DNA of 64,000 nt from Pseudomonas syringae (GCF_001698815.1 NZ_LGSI01000051.1:62001-126000), one strand, 5' to 3'. Shown: positions 8,979 through 17,884, numbered from the stretch's first letter. Program-made: numbers and translations. The notes: generated from the letters alone by a model not told the origin.

Positions 8979-9218
8979 ATGGCCCGTAAAGAATTTCAGG
9001 ATTTCGAAGCTGTTACCGCAATGGTCCCAGGCGAAGGCGGTTACGACGCAGCGATTGCCGTCAAAGCCCTGCACGCTGGCGGCGCTCCAACGTTTCATCG
9101 AGTGCTGGACGGGCAGAAGTTCAAGACCGCTCACGACGCCGACCTTGCCGCCACCGCAGAACTGGCGCGGCTGACCGATATCGACTCCGAGGGCAATCTG
9201 GTTTTCGACCCGCAGTGA
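8979..9218 (+). CDS. Small conserved hypothetical protein
   Basis: A 79-residue soluble acidic protein (MARKEFQDFEAV...) with no signal peptide, membrane segment or motif that I recognise. An AGGA sequence precedes the ATG at normal spacing and codon use matches the neighbours, so it is probably a real gene. It sits 64 bases after the ABM gene and converges on the flavin reductase gene. Confidence 0.65.
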   Translation: MARKEFQDFEAVTAMVPGEGGYDAAIAVKALHAGGAPTFHRVLDGQKFKTAHDADLAATAELARLTDIDSEGNLVFDPQ

Positions 9219-9231
9219 GCAACCTGCCGTA

Positions 9232-9855
9232 TCAGGCTTTCGGGCGGAACATCTGGAACAGCGCTTCCGGCCCGAGCTGGAAATAATCCGCAGGACCGCC
9301 GCCACGCAGGATCGGCTCGCCCGCTGCCGTGTCGTAAATACCGTCCTTGAGCAGCCGCTTGGCGATGTGTACCGCAACCACTTCGCCCAAAATCAGCCAG
9401 CTGGGCACCAGTTCTTTGTCGGCGCGTTGCAGCTGGATGATCTGGGTAACCTTGCACTCGAATGACACCGGCGTCTCTTTGACTCGTGGCACCGCAACAA
9501 TTTGCGACGCCAGCGGCGTCAGGTTGGCCAGTTCGAACTCGTTCACCTCCGGCGATACCGGCGCGCAGCTCTGGTTCATGGCTTCGGCCAGCGGCCGCGT
9601 GGCCAGGTTCCAGACGAACTCGCCGGTCTGTTCGATGTTATTCAGGCTGTCTTTGCGGCCGACACTGCAAAAGCCGATGATCGGCGGAATGTAGTTGAAG
9701 GCATTGAAGAAACTGTACGGCGCCAGATTCAATTTGCCGTTGGCGTCCTGCGACGAGATCCAGCCTATAGGACGTGGGCCAACAATGGCATTGAACGGGT
9801 CGTGGGGCAGGCGATGGCCTTGGGAAGGTTCGTACGAATGGATGTCATCTGACAT
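9232..9855 (-). CDS. Flavin reductase family protein (FMN-binding split barrel)
   Basis: The start at 9855 (MSDDIHSYEP) has AGGA upstream, while an in-frame ATG at 9900 does not; the protein is 207 residues. The flavin-binding hallmark is present: FNAIVGPRPIGWISSQD, then NLAPYSFFNAFNYIPP. Such proteins bind FMN and reduce it with NAD(P)H for partner monooxygenases, or are flavoproteins of unknown role. A monooxygenase-like gene lies just upstream, but partnership is unproven. Confidence 0.85.
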   Translation of the reverse strand: MSDDIHSYEPSQGHRLPHDPFNAIVGPRPIGWISSQDANGKLNLAPYSFFNAFNYIPPIIGFCSVGRKDSLNNIEQTGEFVWNLATRPLAEAMNQSCAPVSPEVNEFELANLTPLASQIVAVPRVKETPVSFECKVTQIIQLQRADKELVPSWLILGEVVAVHIAKRLLKDGIYDTAAGEPILRGGGPADYFQLGPEALFQMFRPKA

Positions 9856-9962
9856 TGGCGCAATTCCTGTTGCCGCGAAGAGAGGGCAGAGTTGCGTCAT
9901 AGTGCAAGGCTGGCGCTGGACATTCCAGAGTTGCCGGCAGATTTTAGGGCTCAGAAACGATT

Positions 9963-9983
9963 AAGCCCGGCATTAAGCCGGGC
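9963..9983 (-). terminator. Hairpin after the repeat-protein gene
   Basis: On the minus strand AGCCCGGC/GCCGGGCT forms an 8-bp stem with a 5-base loop, followed by TTAATCGTTT. It lies 20 bases past the stop of the tandem-repeat protein gene. The T-tract is interrupted, so strength is uncertain. Confidence 0.6.
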
Positions 9984-10003
9984 TGGGTGTAGCCGTTGAG
10001 CGA

Positions 10004-10396
10004 TTAGCTCAGACGGTTTGCACCAACATGATCGGCGCCGTCAGCAGCCAGACGATTTGCACCTACGTGATCAGCACCATCGGCAGCCTGGCGATTTGCA
10101 CCAACATGGTCGGCACCGTCAGCAGCCAGACGATTTGCACCTACGTGATCAGCGCCATCGGCAGCCTGACGATTTTGACCCACTCGGTCAGCACCATCAG
10201 CAGCCAGACGATTTGCACCTACGTGATCAGCGCCATCAGCAGCTTGAGGGTTGTGAGTCGCGTTGGTGTGCGACGAACCGCCTTCAGCGACAACGGTGGA
10301 ATTGAGCAGGTTGCTGGTATCGACGGCAGGAAGAGCGAAAGCGCTTGATGCCAGAACAGAGAAGGCCAAGCCAAAAATCAGTTTGTTGGTTTTCAT
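10004..10396 (-). CDS. Exported protein made of 13-residue tandem repeats
   Basis: A 130-residue protein with a clear Sec signal peptide (MKTNKLIFGLAFSVLASSAFA). After a linker of about 30 residues come six contiguous 13-residue units of the form [Q/L]AADGADHVGANR, alternating Q and L at the first position, so the larger period is 26 residues. Cysteine is absent; the units are rich in Ala, Asp, Gly and His, and each ends in Arg. I do not recognise a function. Possibilities are a repetitive secreted protein, a metal-binding repeat, or a precursor cut after each Arg. A hairpin terminator follows. Confidence 0.75.
   Translation of the reverse strand: MKTNKLIFGLAFSVLASSAFALPAVDTSNLLNSTVVAEGGSSHTNATHNPQAADGADHVGANRLAADGADRVGQNRQAADGADHVGANRLAADGADHVGANRQAADGADHVGANRLAADGADHVGANRLS
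10010..10243 (-). repeat. Six contiguous 39-bp coding repeats
   Basis: Six 39-bp units (234 bp) encode the 13-residue protein repeats in frame. Units differ by a few substitutions; the fifth in plus-strand order is the most divergent, giving D-R-V-G-Q-N. There are no spacers, which excludes a CRISPR array. Confidence 0.9.
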
Positions 10397-10694
10397 GATG
10401 ATTTACTCCACATCGAATTTGTTTGCGACTCGTTATGGAGCTAATGCTACGCGCCTGACTTTTATTAAGAAGTTAATAGGGTTGCTAGCGATCATCGCCA
10501 AAAATGATAGTACGCCGCAGGGCGCGGTTTTCGGGCGTGTCGCGGGTTGTTGCGCGGTTGTGGTGCATTTCTTTGAAAAGTCTTGCAACAAGCTGACTTG
10601 ACAAAATAAATAGTTAACTTTGGTTGCGGTATTTGCTGATTTTTCAGTGAAAAATTGCACCAGAATATCTGCGTCCTTGCTAAAGCTTCCCCCC
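10397..10694. other. Intergenic region upstream of the repeat-protein gene
   Basis: This is about 300 bases of lower GC content between the repeat-protein gene and the terminator of the MFS gene. It should hold the promoter of the repeat-protein gene. A short open frame on the minus strand (10433-10741) crosses the terminator hairpin and looks spurious. I see no other structure. Confidence 0.5.
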
Positions 10695-10732
10695 AGAAAA
10701 AAGGGCAACCACATCAAATGTGGCTGCCCTTG
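10695..10732 (-). terminator. Rho-independent terminator of the MFS gene
   Basis: On the minus strand AAGGGCAGCCACAT and ATGTGGTTGCCCTT form a long stem (one G-T pair) with a 3-base loop, followed by TTTTTTCTGG. It lies about 20 bases after the MFS gene stop. Confidence 0.9.
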
Positions 10733-10752
10733 ATCACTCAAGCTGATATGAC

Positions 10753-12078
10753 TCAGTCAGTTTCGATGCGCGAATGCTTGCGCGTGTCCTTCATGAACAC
10801 ATAAACCAGCAGCGATACGGCGATGCAGGCGGTGACATACCAGTAATACCCCGTCTCCATGCCGATGCTCTTGAACCACAGCGCGATGTATTCAGCGGTG
10901 CCGCCAAAAATCGATACCGTCAGCGCGTAGGGCAGGCCAACACCCAGGGCGCGGATTTCAGTCGGGAACAACTCAGCCTTGACCACCGCATTGATCGACG
11001 TGTAGCCACTGACGATGATCAGTGCCGCCATGATCAGGAAGAACGCGCCCCACCAGCTTTGCACGGTGTGCAGCGTGGTCAGGATCGGCACGGTACACAG
11101 CGTGCCCATTACCCCGAAGGCGATCAGGATGGGACGGCGACCGATCTTGTCGGACAGCGCGCCGACAAAGGGTTGCAGGACCATGAACAGAAACAGCGTT
11201 GCCGCCGAGATGGTCGTCGAGTCGGTGATGCTCATGCCGACCGTGTTCACCAGGTATTTCTGCATGTACGTGGTGTAGGTATAGAAGGCCAGCGTGCCGC
11301 CCATGGTCAGGCCGACCACGGTCATCAGTTCCTTGGGATGGCGCATCAGCGTGCGCATCAGGCTTTCTTTTGGCTTTTCTTTCTTCTTGCGTGTAAACGA
11401 CTCGGTTTCTTCCATGCCACGACGCAGGAACAGCGCAACCACTGCGCACAGCGCGCCGATCACGAACGGCACACGCCAGCCCCACGCGTACAGCTGTTCG
11501 GTGGTCAGGGTTTGCTGCAGCACGATCAACACGCCCAGAGCGATGAGCTGCCCGGAAATCAGCGTTACGTATTGGAAGCTGGAGAAGAAGCCGCGACGCT
11601 CCTTGGTCGCCATCTCGCTGAGATAGGTTGCCGAGGTGCCGTATTCGCCACCCACCGACAAACCCTGCAACAGGCGGGCGAAGACCAGCAGGATCGGGGC
11701 ACCGACGCCGATCATTTCATAGCTCGGTGTCAGGGCGATGATCAGCGAACCGAAGCACATCAACAGTACCGAAGCCATCAAGGCGGCCTTGCGTCCCTTG
11801 CGGTCGGCGTACAAGCCCATGAGCCAGCCACCGATCGGGCGCATCAGGAAGCCCACGGCGAAGATCGCTGCGGTGTTGAGCAGTTGCGCGGTGGTGTCAC
11901 CCTTGGGGAAGAAGGATTTGGCGAAGTACAACGAGAAGGCGGCGTAGACGTACCAGTCATACCACTCGACCATGTTGCCGACCGAACCGCTGAAGATTGA
12001 TTTGAGACGACTTGAGGTGGTCTTCACAGCAGCAGGCGCGCTGGTCGACCCTTGCGACAGGGAGGTAGGGATTTCCAT
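10753..12078 (-). CDS. MFS metabolite:H+ symporter, dicarboxylate/alpha-ketoglutarate type
   Basis: Twelve membrane segments and the KgtP/ShiA-family signatures: GNMVEWYDWYVYA near the N-terminus, GWLMGLYADRKGRK in loop 2-3, and GLSVGGEYGTSATYLSE in segment 5. The start is ambiguous among in-frame ATGs at 12096, 12081 and 12078; AAGGA is spaced best for 12078, giving 441 residues. Upstream lies a strong sigma-54 promoter, and the next two genes encode an NtrC-class regulator and a DctB-like kinase, so it is probably induced by a C4/C5-dicarboxylate. In P. aeruginosa the MifSR system controls an alpha-ketoglutarate carrier of this kind. The substrate here is inferred. Confidence 0.88.
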   Translation of the reverse strand: MEIPTSLSQGSTSAPAAVKTTSSRLKSIFSGSVGNMVEWYDWYVYAAFSLYFAKSFFPKGDTTAQLLNTAAIFAVGFLMRPIGGWLMGLYADRKGRKAALMASVLLMCFGSLIIALTPSYEMIGVGAPILLVFARLLQGLSVGGEYGTSATYLSEMATKERRGFFSSFQYVTLISGQLIALGVLIVLQQTLTTEQLYAWGWRVPFVIGALCAVVALFLRRGMEETESFTRKKKEKPKESLMRTLMRHPKELMTVVGLTMGGTLAFYTYTTYMQKYLVNTVGMSITDSTTISAATLFLFMVLQPFVGALSDKIGRRPILIAFGVMGTLCTVPILTTLHTVQSWWGAFFLIMAALIIVSGYTSINAVVKAELFPTEIRALGVGLPYALTVSIFGGTAEYIALWFKSIGMETGYYWYVTACIAVSLLVYVFMKDTRKHSRIETD

Positions 12079-12139
12079 CATGTTCCTTACATTCATTGTT
12101 TTTAGAAGGGCACGTCAAAATGCGGCCGTGCCTTCCTAT

Positions 12140-12156
12140 AGCAGGAGCTGTGCCAG
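12140..12156 (-). promoter_or_regulatory. Sigma-54 (-24/-12) promoter of the MFS gene
   Basis: The minus strand reads TGGCACAGCTCCTGCT, close to the consensus TGGCACGNNNNTTGCW with exact GG-N10-GC spacing. It lies about 60 bases upstream of the chosen MFS start. The adjacent gene encodes a sigma-54 activator with an intact GAFTGA loop. Confidence 0.75.
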
Positions 12157-12197
12157 CGGGCAGAGGCCCGGTTTAGAAGGGTTTTCAGGGATTTATG

Positions 12198-12245
12198 AGC
12201 GGGAATCCGCTTATGGTGCGGATGGCAGTGAGCGGAAAATTGCCG
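12198..12245. promoter_or_regulatory. Candidate enhancer sites for the sigma-54 activator
   Basis: Overlapping inverted repeats AGCGG-N4-CCGCT (12198-12211) and ATCCGC-N7-GCGGAT (12205-12223), plus a further AGCGG at 12231 facing TGCCG, lie about 60-100 bp upstream of the sigma-54 promoter. The position suits an upstream activator sequence; the assignment is inference. Confidence 0.4.
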
Positions 12246-12266
12246 ATGAGGGCGCTGACAAGTCCG

Positions 12267-12354
12267 TTGGAGCGAGGCTTGCCCGCGAACGCTTCCTCTC
12301 GGGCGCGGAAAAATGTGCGGATGTCCCCTCTTCGCGGGCAAGCCTCGCTCCAAC
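12267..12354. repeat. REP doublet (inverted pair)
   Basis: GTTGGAGCGAGGCTTGCCCG and its inverse flank about 40 unrelated bases, between the MFS upstream region and the end of the response-regulator gene. Confidence 0.9.
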
Positions 12355-12367
12355 AGATCGCAAGGTC

Positions 12368-13693
12368 CTACACAAACATCTCGCGCAACAATCCATGCCG
12401 CTGCATCTTTTCGTTCAACGTGCGGCGTGGCAGTTGCAGTTCGTGGAGCACTGCCTTGATATCGCCTTTGTGCCGGGTGAGGGCGGCGCGCAGGCAGTGG
12501 GCTTCGAACGCTTCCTGCTGCGCTGCCAGCGATGGTCCTGCGTCCAGCGCGACGGGTTCCGGCGTGCTCAGGCCCAGTGTCTGGCGTTCAGCGGCGTTGG
12601 CCAGTTCGCGTACGTTGCCGGGCCAGTCGTGGGTCAGCAACTGGCTTAACTGCGCAGCGCTGAGTTCCGGTGCTTTGCGGCCCAGGCGTTGCGCAGCCGC
12701 CTGCGCAAAGTGGTTAAACAGCTGCGGAATGTCTTCGCGGCGCTCGCGTAATGGCGGCAGGCGTAGTTCAGCGACATTCAGCCTGTAGGCCAGATCCTCG
12801 CGAAAACGTCCGGCGCGGGCTTCTTCGAGCAAATCGGGCTTGGTCGCCGCGATGATCCGCAGATCCACTTTGATCGGCTTGTTGGAGCCCAGGCGTTCCA
12901 GCTGTTTGTCCTGCAGGACGCGCAGCAACTTGACCTGTTGGGCCAGCGGCATGCTTTCGATTTCATCGAGAAACAAGGTGCCACCGTCGGCGTACTCCAG
13001 CTTGCCGATGCGCTTGCCTTGGGCGCCGGTAAACGCTCCGGTTTCATGGCCGAACAGTTCGGCTTCGAACAACTGTTCGGGGATCGCCGCGCAGTTCAAG
13101 GCGACGAAGGGCTTGTTGGCGCGCGGACCAAAGTCATGCAGGCAGCGCGCAACCAACTCTTTGCCGCTGCCGGTTTCACCCCGAATGATCACGTTGACCG
13201 GCAGCTGCGACAGATCCAGCACCTGTCGGCGCAAGGTCTGCAAGCCAGGCGAAACGCCGAGCAGCGTCGCGTCCAGTTGCGAGCGGGCATCGGCCTGTTC
13301 GTGCAGGCGGCGGTTTTCCAGAACCAGTTGACGCTTTTCCAATGCGCGACGCAGATTGCTCAGCAAGGTTTCCGGGCTGAAGGGTTTTTCCAGAAAATCA
13401 TAGGCGCCGTCACGCATGGCATCCACCGCCATCGGCACATCGCCATGCCCGGTCAGCAGGATGACCGGCAGGTCGGCGTCCAGCGCTTGCAGTCTGGCCA
13501 GCAACGCCAGGCCGCCCATGCCCGGCATGCGCACGTCGCTGAGAATTACCCCCGGAAAATGTTCCGGCAGGTTCGCCAGGCAATCCTCGGCGCGGCTATG
13601 AACCTGCACCTGGAATCCGGACAGCGTCAGCCATTGCTCCACGGCCTCACGGATCGGCGCTTCGTCGTCGACGACAATGACGGAATTCAGCAT
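12368..13693 (-). CDS. NtrC/DctD-class sigma-54 response regulator
   Basis: A 441-residue protein with three domains in order: receiver (phosphoacceptor Asp53 in ILSDVRMPG), AAA+ sigma-54 interaction domain (Walker A GETGSGKE at 172-179, GAFTGA at 219-224, FLDEIE), and a C-terminal Fis-type helix-turn-helix (IKAVLHELQLPRRTLNEKM). Its start overlaps the kinase gene by 7 bases. It most likely activates the neighbouring MFS carrier gene, which has a sigma-54 promoter. It resembles DctD and MifR; I cannot separate these by eye. Confidence 0.92.
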   Translation of the reverse strand: MLNSVIVVDDEAPIREAVEQWLTLSGFQVQVHSRAEDCLANLPEHFPGVILSDVRMPGMGGLALLARLQALDADLPVILLTGHGDVPMAVDAMRDGAYDFLEKPFSPETLLSNLRRALEKRQLVLENRRLHEQADARSQLDATLLGVSPGLQTLRRQVLDLSQLPVNVIIRGETGSGKELVARCLHDFGPRANKPFVALNCAAIPEQLFEAELFGHETGAFTGAQGKRIGKLEYADGGTLFLDEIESMPLAQQVKLLRVLQDKQLERLGSNKPIKVDLRIIAATKPDLLEEARAGRFREDLAYRLNVAELRLPPLRERREDIPQLFNHFAQAAAQRLGRKAPELSAAQLSQLLTHDWPGNVRELANAAERQTLGLSTPEPVALDAGPSLAAQQEAFEAHCLRAALTRHKGDIKAVLHELQLPRRTLNEKMQRHGLLREMFV

Positions 13694-15456
13694 GCGGGTT
13701 CAGCCTCCAGGAAGTCGTTGGGCAGACTGAACGAGAATCGCGCGCCATGACCATGATTTTGCGCCGCAAGTCGTCCGCCCAGTTCATGCACGATGGCATA
13801 TGACACCGCCAACCCCAGTCCAAGACCGTCGCCGACCGGTTTGGTGGTAAAGAAAGGGTCGAACAAACTGACCATATGCTCATCGGCGATGCCGCCGCCG
13901 CTGTCGATGACGCTCAGGCGCCAGCGATTCTCCTGTGCGCTGATCACGATTTCCAGACGCTTGAGCGGTTTGTCGCTCATGGCATCCAGGGCGTTGCGCA
14001 GTAGGTTGATCAGCACCTGCTCCAGGCGAATGGCATCGCCGCGAACCCACGCGGGCCGGGTCAGATGCAGTACGCACTGTATGTGTTCGGCACGGATACG
14101 CGAATCCAGCAGCAGCAAGGCTTGATCGACCACTGCCGCCAGATCCAGTCGCTCGCGCAGGCCTCCTGGGCTTTTGCGGGCGAAGGTTTTCAAGTGTCCA
14201 GTCAGCGCAGCCATGCGCGTCAGTTGCTGGTCCAGCGGCGCCAGGGCTTTATAAGCATCATCAATGCGCCCGTGATCAAGCAACAGGCGCAAGGTGGCGA
14301 GTTGCATGCGCTGGGCCGTCAGCGGCTGGTTGATTTCATGCGCCAGCGCAGCGGACATCTGCCCGAGCGCCGCGAGTTTGGTCGATTGCACCAGGCCGTC
14401 CTGAGCAGTGCGCAGTTCCACAGTGCGCTCCAGCACCTGAAGCTCCAGTTCGTCGCGGCTGCGTTCGCGCATGCGTGCCAGGCGCCAGCGCTGATAAAGA
14501 AACAACCCAAGGAACACCAGCGTCAGCCAGGCACCGGCGGCGGCGATGGCTGCGTTACGAATGTCTTCGCTGGCCATCTGCGGTTTGCGCAGCAGATGCA
14601 ACGTCCAGTCTTCGGCAGGCAAGGGCATTGATTGCCAGAGGTAATCCGCCGTTTCGTCAGGACCGTCAACACGGGTCAGATGACTGTTTTCGCCAAATTC
14701 GCGCAGCTCGCGGCGGCGCAATGGCGAAAGCGGTTGCCGGTCGTATTGCCGGGTGCTGAGCAGCTGCGCGCGGTCCTCAACCGAAATCGGCTGCAACTCG
14801 CGATAACGCCAGCCGGGCTGGTTGGCGATGAACACGATGCCCTTGGCATCGCTGATCAACAATAAATCGTCGCCTTGCGCCCATTGATGCTCAAGGTCGG
14901 GAAACTCCAGCTTGACCACCATGGCACCGAGAAAACCGCCTTTATCGTCCACCACTGCATTGGACAAAAAATAACCAGGAATGCCACTGGTAACACCTAC
15001 CGCGTAAAAGCGGCCGATGCCCTTGGCCCTGGTTTGCTGAAAGTAAGGACGAAAGCCGTAGTTATGGCCGACGTAACTGCTAGGCAAACGCCAGTTGCTG
15101 GCGCCCACGGCGAGGCCATCACGGTCCAGCAGCTCAAGGGTCGAGGATTGCGCCGCGCCATTGATACGCTCCAGCTTGCGATTCAGCGCATCCTGGGACA
15201 GCGCCGTGATCGGGCCGTTGAGTGCCGCGCGTATTTCCGGGTCCAGCGCCAACACCGCCGGCAGCGCCCGATAGCGTTCAATCAAGGTGTGCAGCGTATT
15301 GGCGTAGAGGGACAGCTGAACGCCCGCTCGTGCAGCATCGTCCGACAACGCATGTCGCTGCGCCTGACGCATCGCCAAGCCCGCCGACACCGTTGCGCCA
15401 GCGAGAATCAGCAGTGCATAAAGGACGATGCGTAAGGTGCGGGAGGTGAATGGCAT
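13687..15456 (-). CDS. DctB-like sensor histidine kinase
   Basis: A 589-residue membrane kinase. Membrane segments at about residues 8-28 and 302-321 bracket a periplasmic double-Cache sensor domain with the DctB-like stretch GHNYGFRPYFQQ and RFYAVGVTSGIPGYFLS. The phosphorylated residue is His373 in LAHEINQPL, followed by N, G1 and G2 ATP-binding boxes (LINLLRNALDA, GLGLAVSYAIVHELGG). It should phosphorylate the overlapping response regulator on sensing a dicarboxylate in the periplasm. Confidence 0.92.
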   Translation of the reverse strand: MPFTSRTLRIVLYALLILAGATVSAGLAMRQAQRHALSDDAARAGVQLSLYANTLHTLIERYRALPAVLALDPEIRAALNGPITALSQDALNRKLERINGAAQSSTLELLDRDGLAVGASNWRLPSSYVGHNYGFRPYFQQTRAKGIGRFYAVGVTSGIPGYFLSNAVVDDKGGFLGAMVVKLEFPDLEHQWAQGDDLLLISDAKGIVFIANQPGWRYRELQPISVEDRAQLLSTRQYDRQPLSPLRRRELREFGENSHLTRVDGPDETADYLWQSMPLPAEDWTLHLLRKPQMASEDIRNAAIAAAGAWLTLVFLGLFLYQRWRLARMRERSRDELELQVLERTVELRTAQDGLVQSTKLAALGQMSAALAHEINQPLTAQRMQLATLRLLLDHGRIDDAYKALAPLDQQLTRMAALTGHLKTFARKSPGGLRERLDLAAVVDQALLLLDSRIRAEHIQCVLHLTRPAWVRGDAIRLEQVLINLLRNALDAMSDKPLKRLEIVISAQENRWRLSVIDSGGGIADEHMVSLFDPFFTTKPVGDGLGLGLAVSYAIVHELGGRLAAQNHGHGARFSFSLPNDFLEAEPAC

Positions 15457-15495
15457 ATGGGGCTTGCCTGATTTATGGCGGTTGCAGCGCGTTAG

Positions 15496-15553
15496 TCCGT
15501 AGGACTGGCTTTAGCCGGGAGGGCGTTCTCCCGGCTAAAGCCGGTCCTACGGA
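15496..15553. repeat. Palindromic repeat of the GTAGGACCGGCTTTAGCCGGGAG family
   Basis: TCCGTAGGACTGGCTTTAGC continues into CCGGGAG, and its near-perfect inverse follows after a 6-base loop, giving a 26-bp hairpin between bglX and the kinase gene. The same element recurs at 32665-32757 and as a half copy at 33744-33770. It may also end bglX transcription. Confidence 0.85.
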
Positions 15554-15574
15554 TCGTGCGTAGCAGTTGCAGCC

Positions 15575-17884
15575 TTACAACAAATTGAAACTCGCCTGCT
15601 TCACTGCTTCTGAATCAAGGCCGATCATGACTTTGAATTCGCCGGCTTCTGCCGCGTATTTCAGGCTCGGATCATAGAACTTCAGATCGTCTTCGCTGAG
15701 GGTGAAGCTCACGACTTTCTCTTCACCGGGCTGCAGCATGACTTTCTCGAAGTTCTTCAGCTCCTTGACCGGACGACTGATGGACGCGGCAACGTCGTGC
15801 AGATATAGCTGAACCACGGTCGCGCCAGCAACCTTGCCGGTATTCTTCACCGTCACGCTAGCGGTCAACTTGCCTTTGCGGGGCATGTCCTTAGCCGACA
15901 GGATGATGTCCGATACGTCGAACTGCGTGTAGCTCAAGCCGTAGCCGAACGGGAACAGCGGGCCGTTGGTTTCTTCGAAGTAGTGCGACGTGTAGTTGCC
16001 GACCTTGTCCGGAGAGTACGGGCGACCGGTGTTCAAGTGCGCGTAGTAAGTAGGAAGCTGGCCAATTGAACGTGGGAACGACATGGCCAGTTTGCCGGAA
16101 GGGTTGTAGTCGCCGAACAGCACGTCTGCCACGGCGTTGCCGCCTTCGGTGCCGGGGAACCAGGTTTCCAGCATCGCGTCGGCCTGAGCCAGTTCGTCGA
16201 CCAGCACCAGCGGGCGACCGTTCATCAATACCAGGACCAGCGGCTTGCCGGTGGCCTTCAGTGCCTTGATCAGGTCCCGTTGCTTGCCAGGAATGTTCAG
16301 GCTGCTGCGGCTGGCCGCTTCATGCGACATGCCACGGGACTCGCCAACCACGGCAACGATCACATCAGCCTGTTCGGCGGCCTTGACCGCTTCGTCGATC
16401 ATTTCCTGGGCTGGACGTGGATCGACATCGACTTCGTGCTCGATGAAGTTCAGGTATTCATTGATATGGTCGTTGTCACTGACGTTGGCGCCACGGGCAT
16501 AAACCAGTTTGGCCTTGTCGCCTACGGCATTGGCCAGACCGTCATACACGGTGACCGACTGATTCGGTCGACCGGCGGCAGACCAGCTGCCGAGCATGTC
16601 CAGCTGACTCTTGGCCAGGCTGCCGATCACGGCGATGGTGCCCTGCTTTTTCAGCGGCAGGGTTTCGTTCTGGTTTTTCAGCAGCACCAGCGTCTTGCGC
16701 GCCACATCCCGCGCTTCAGTGCGGTGCAGGCGGTCGTCGGAATAGGTATCGGCCGGGTCCTGCGCTGCTTTGCCGATGCGCAGGTACGGGTCGGCGAATA
16801 AGCCCATGTCGTACTTGGCGCCCAGCACTTCACGTACGGCGTTGTCGATTTCCTTGACGGAAACTTCGCCATCTTTTACCAGCCCTGGCAGTTCTTCGCC
16901 GTAAGCCTTGTCGTTCATGCTCAAGTCGACGCCAGCCTTGATGGCCAGCTTGGCGGCTTGGCGGAAATCTTTTGCCACGCCGTGGTCGATCAGTTCCTTG
17001 ATCGCGCCGTGATCACTGATGGTGACGCCCTTGAAGCCCCAATCCTTGCGCAACAGGTCTTGCAGCAACCATGTGTTGGAGGTTGCAGGCACGCCGTTGA
17101 TCGAGTTGAGGGCGATCATCACGCCGCCCGCGCCAGCATTAACCGCTGCGCGATAAGGCGGTAGGTAATCCTGGTACATACGCGTAGGACTCATGTCCAC
17201 GGTGTTGTAATCCCGGCCACCTTCAACTGCGCCGTACAAGGCGAAGTGCTTGACGCTGGCCATGATGTTGTCCGAGGCGGCGGTGCTCTTGCCCTGAAAG
17301 GCCTTGACCATCACGTCGGAGATTCGCGACACCAGGTAGGTGTCTTCACCGAAACCTTCGGAGGACCGGCCCCAGCGCGGATCGCGGGAAATATCCACCA
17401 TTGGCGCGAAGGTCATGTCTAGGCTGTCGGTACTGGCCTCGATGGCCGAAATACGACCGCTCAAGGCGATGGCGTCCATGTCCCAGCTGGCAGCGAGGCC
17501 CAGGCTGATCGGGAAAATCGTGCGATGGCCGTGGACCACGTCGTAGGCGAAGAACATCGGAATCTTCAGACGACTCTTGGCGACAGCGGCTTCCTGCAGC
17601 GGACGGTTTTCCGAGCGTGTGATGGAATTGAACGTACCGCCAATCCGGCCTGCGGCGATCTCCTTGAGAATCATCGGCTGTGGCATTTCCGAACTGATGC
17701 TGATCAGCCGCAATTGCCCGATTTTTTCATCGAGGGTCATTTGCTTGAGCAGATTGGAAATGAACGCGTTTTTCGCTTGCAACGTGGCCTGATTAGTGGC
17801 GACCGGCGCACTGACATTGTTTGCAGCCAACACTGGCTGGCTGGCCAGACTGACCAGAAGACCGAGTAAACACAGCTTATTCAT
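15575..17884 (-). CDS. bglX: Periplasmic beta-glucosidase, glycoside hydrolase family 3
   Basis: A 769-residue GH3 enzyme with a Sec signal peptide (MNKLCLLGLLVSLASQPVLA). The N-terminal TIM barrel carries KHFALYGAVEGGRDYNTVDMS and the catalytic nucleophile region TISDHGA; the alpha/beta sandwich and the C-terminal fibronectin-III-like domain (from about LSYTQFDVSDI) follow. Length and architecture match E. coli BglX (765 residues). It removes terminal glucose from beta-glucosides in the periplasm. It is monocistronic and divergent from the lemA operon. Confidence 0.93.
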   Translation of the reverse strand: MNKLCLLGLLVSLASQPVLAANNVSAPVATNQATLQAKNAFISNLLKQMTLDEKIGQLRLISISSEMPQPMILKEIAAGRIGGTFNSITRSENRPLQEAAVAKSRLKIPMFFAYDVVHGHRTIFPISLGLAASWDMDAIALSGRISAIEASTDSLDMTFAPMVDISRDPRWGRSSEGFGEDTYLVSRISDVMVKAFQGKSTAASDNIMASVKHFALYGAVEGGRDYNTVDMSPTRMYQDYLPPYRAAVNAGAGGVMIALNSINGVPATSNTWLLQDLLRKDWGFKGVTISDHGAIKELIDHGVAKDFRQAAKLAIKAGVDLSMNDKAYGEELPGLVKDGEVSVKEIDNAVREVLGAKYDMGLFADPYLRIGKAAQDPADTYSDDRLHRTEARDVARKTLVLLKNQNETLPLKKQGTIAVIGSLAKSQLDMLGSWSAAGRPNQSVTVYDGLANAVGDKAKLVYARGANVSDNDHINEYLNFIEHEVDVDPRPAQEMIDEAVKAAEQADVIVAVVGESRGMSHEAASRSSLNIPGKQRDLIKALKATGKPLVLVLMNGRPLVLVDELAQADAMLETWFPGTEGGNAVADVLFGDYNPSGKLAMSFPRSIGQLPTYYAHLNTGRPYSPDKVGNYTSHYFEETNGPLFPFGYGLSYTQFDVSDIILSAKDMPRKGKLTASVTVKNTGKVAGATVVQLYLHDVAASISRPVKELKNFEKVMLQPGEEKVVSFTLSEDDLKFYDPSLKYAAEAGEFKVMIGLDSEAVKQASFNLL

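Noticed and set aside
10010..10243. CRISPR-like regular repeats
   Set aside because: The 39-bp units are directly contiguous, without spacers, and encode in-frame protein repeats.
10433..10741. 102-residue minus-strand frame between the MFS gene and the repeat-protein gene
   Set aside because: It begins within the terminator hairpin of the MFS gene and lacks a ribosome site.
10774..12000. 408-residue plus-strand frame opposite the MFS gene
   Set aside because: Low-complexity Gln/His/Arg-rich shadow; the minus strand encodes a 12-segment carrier.
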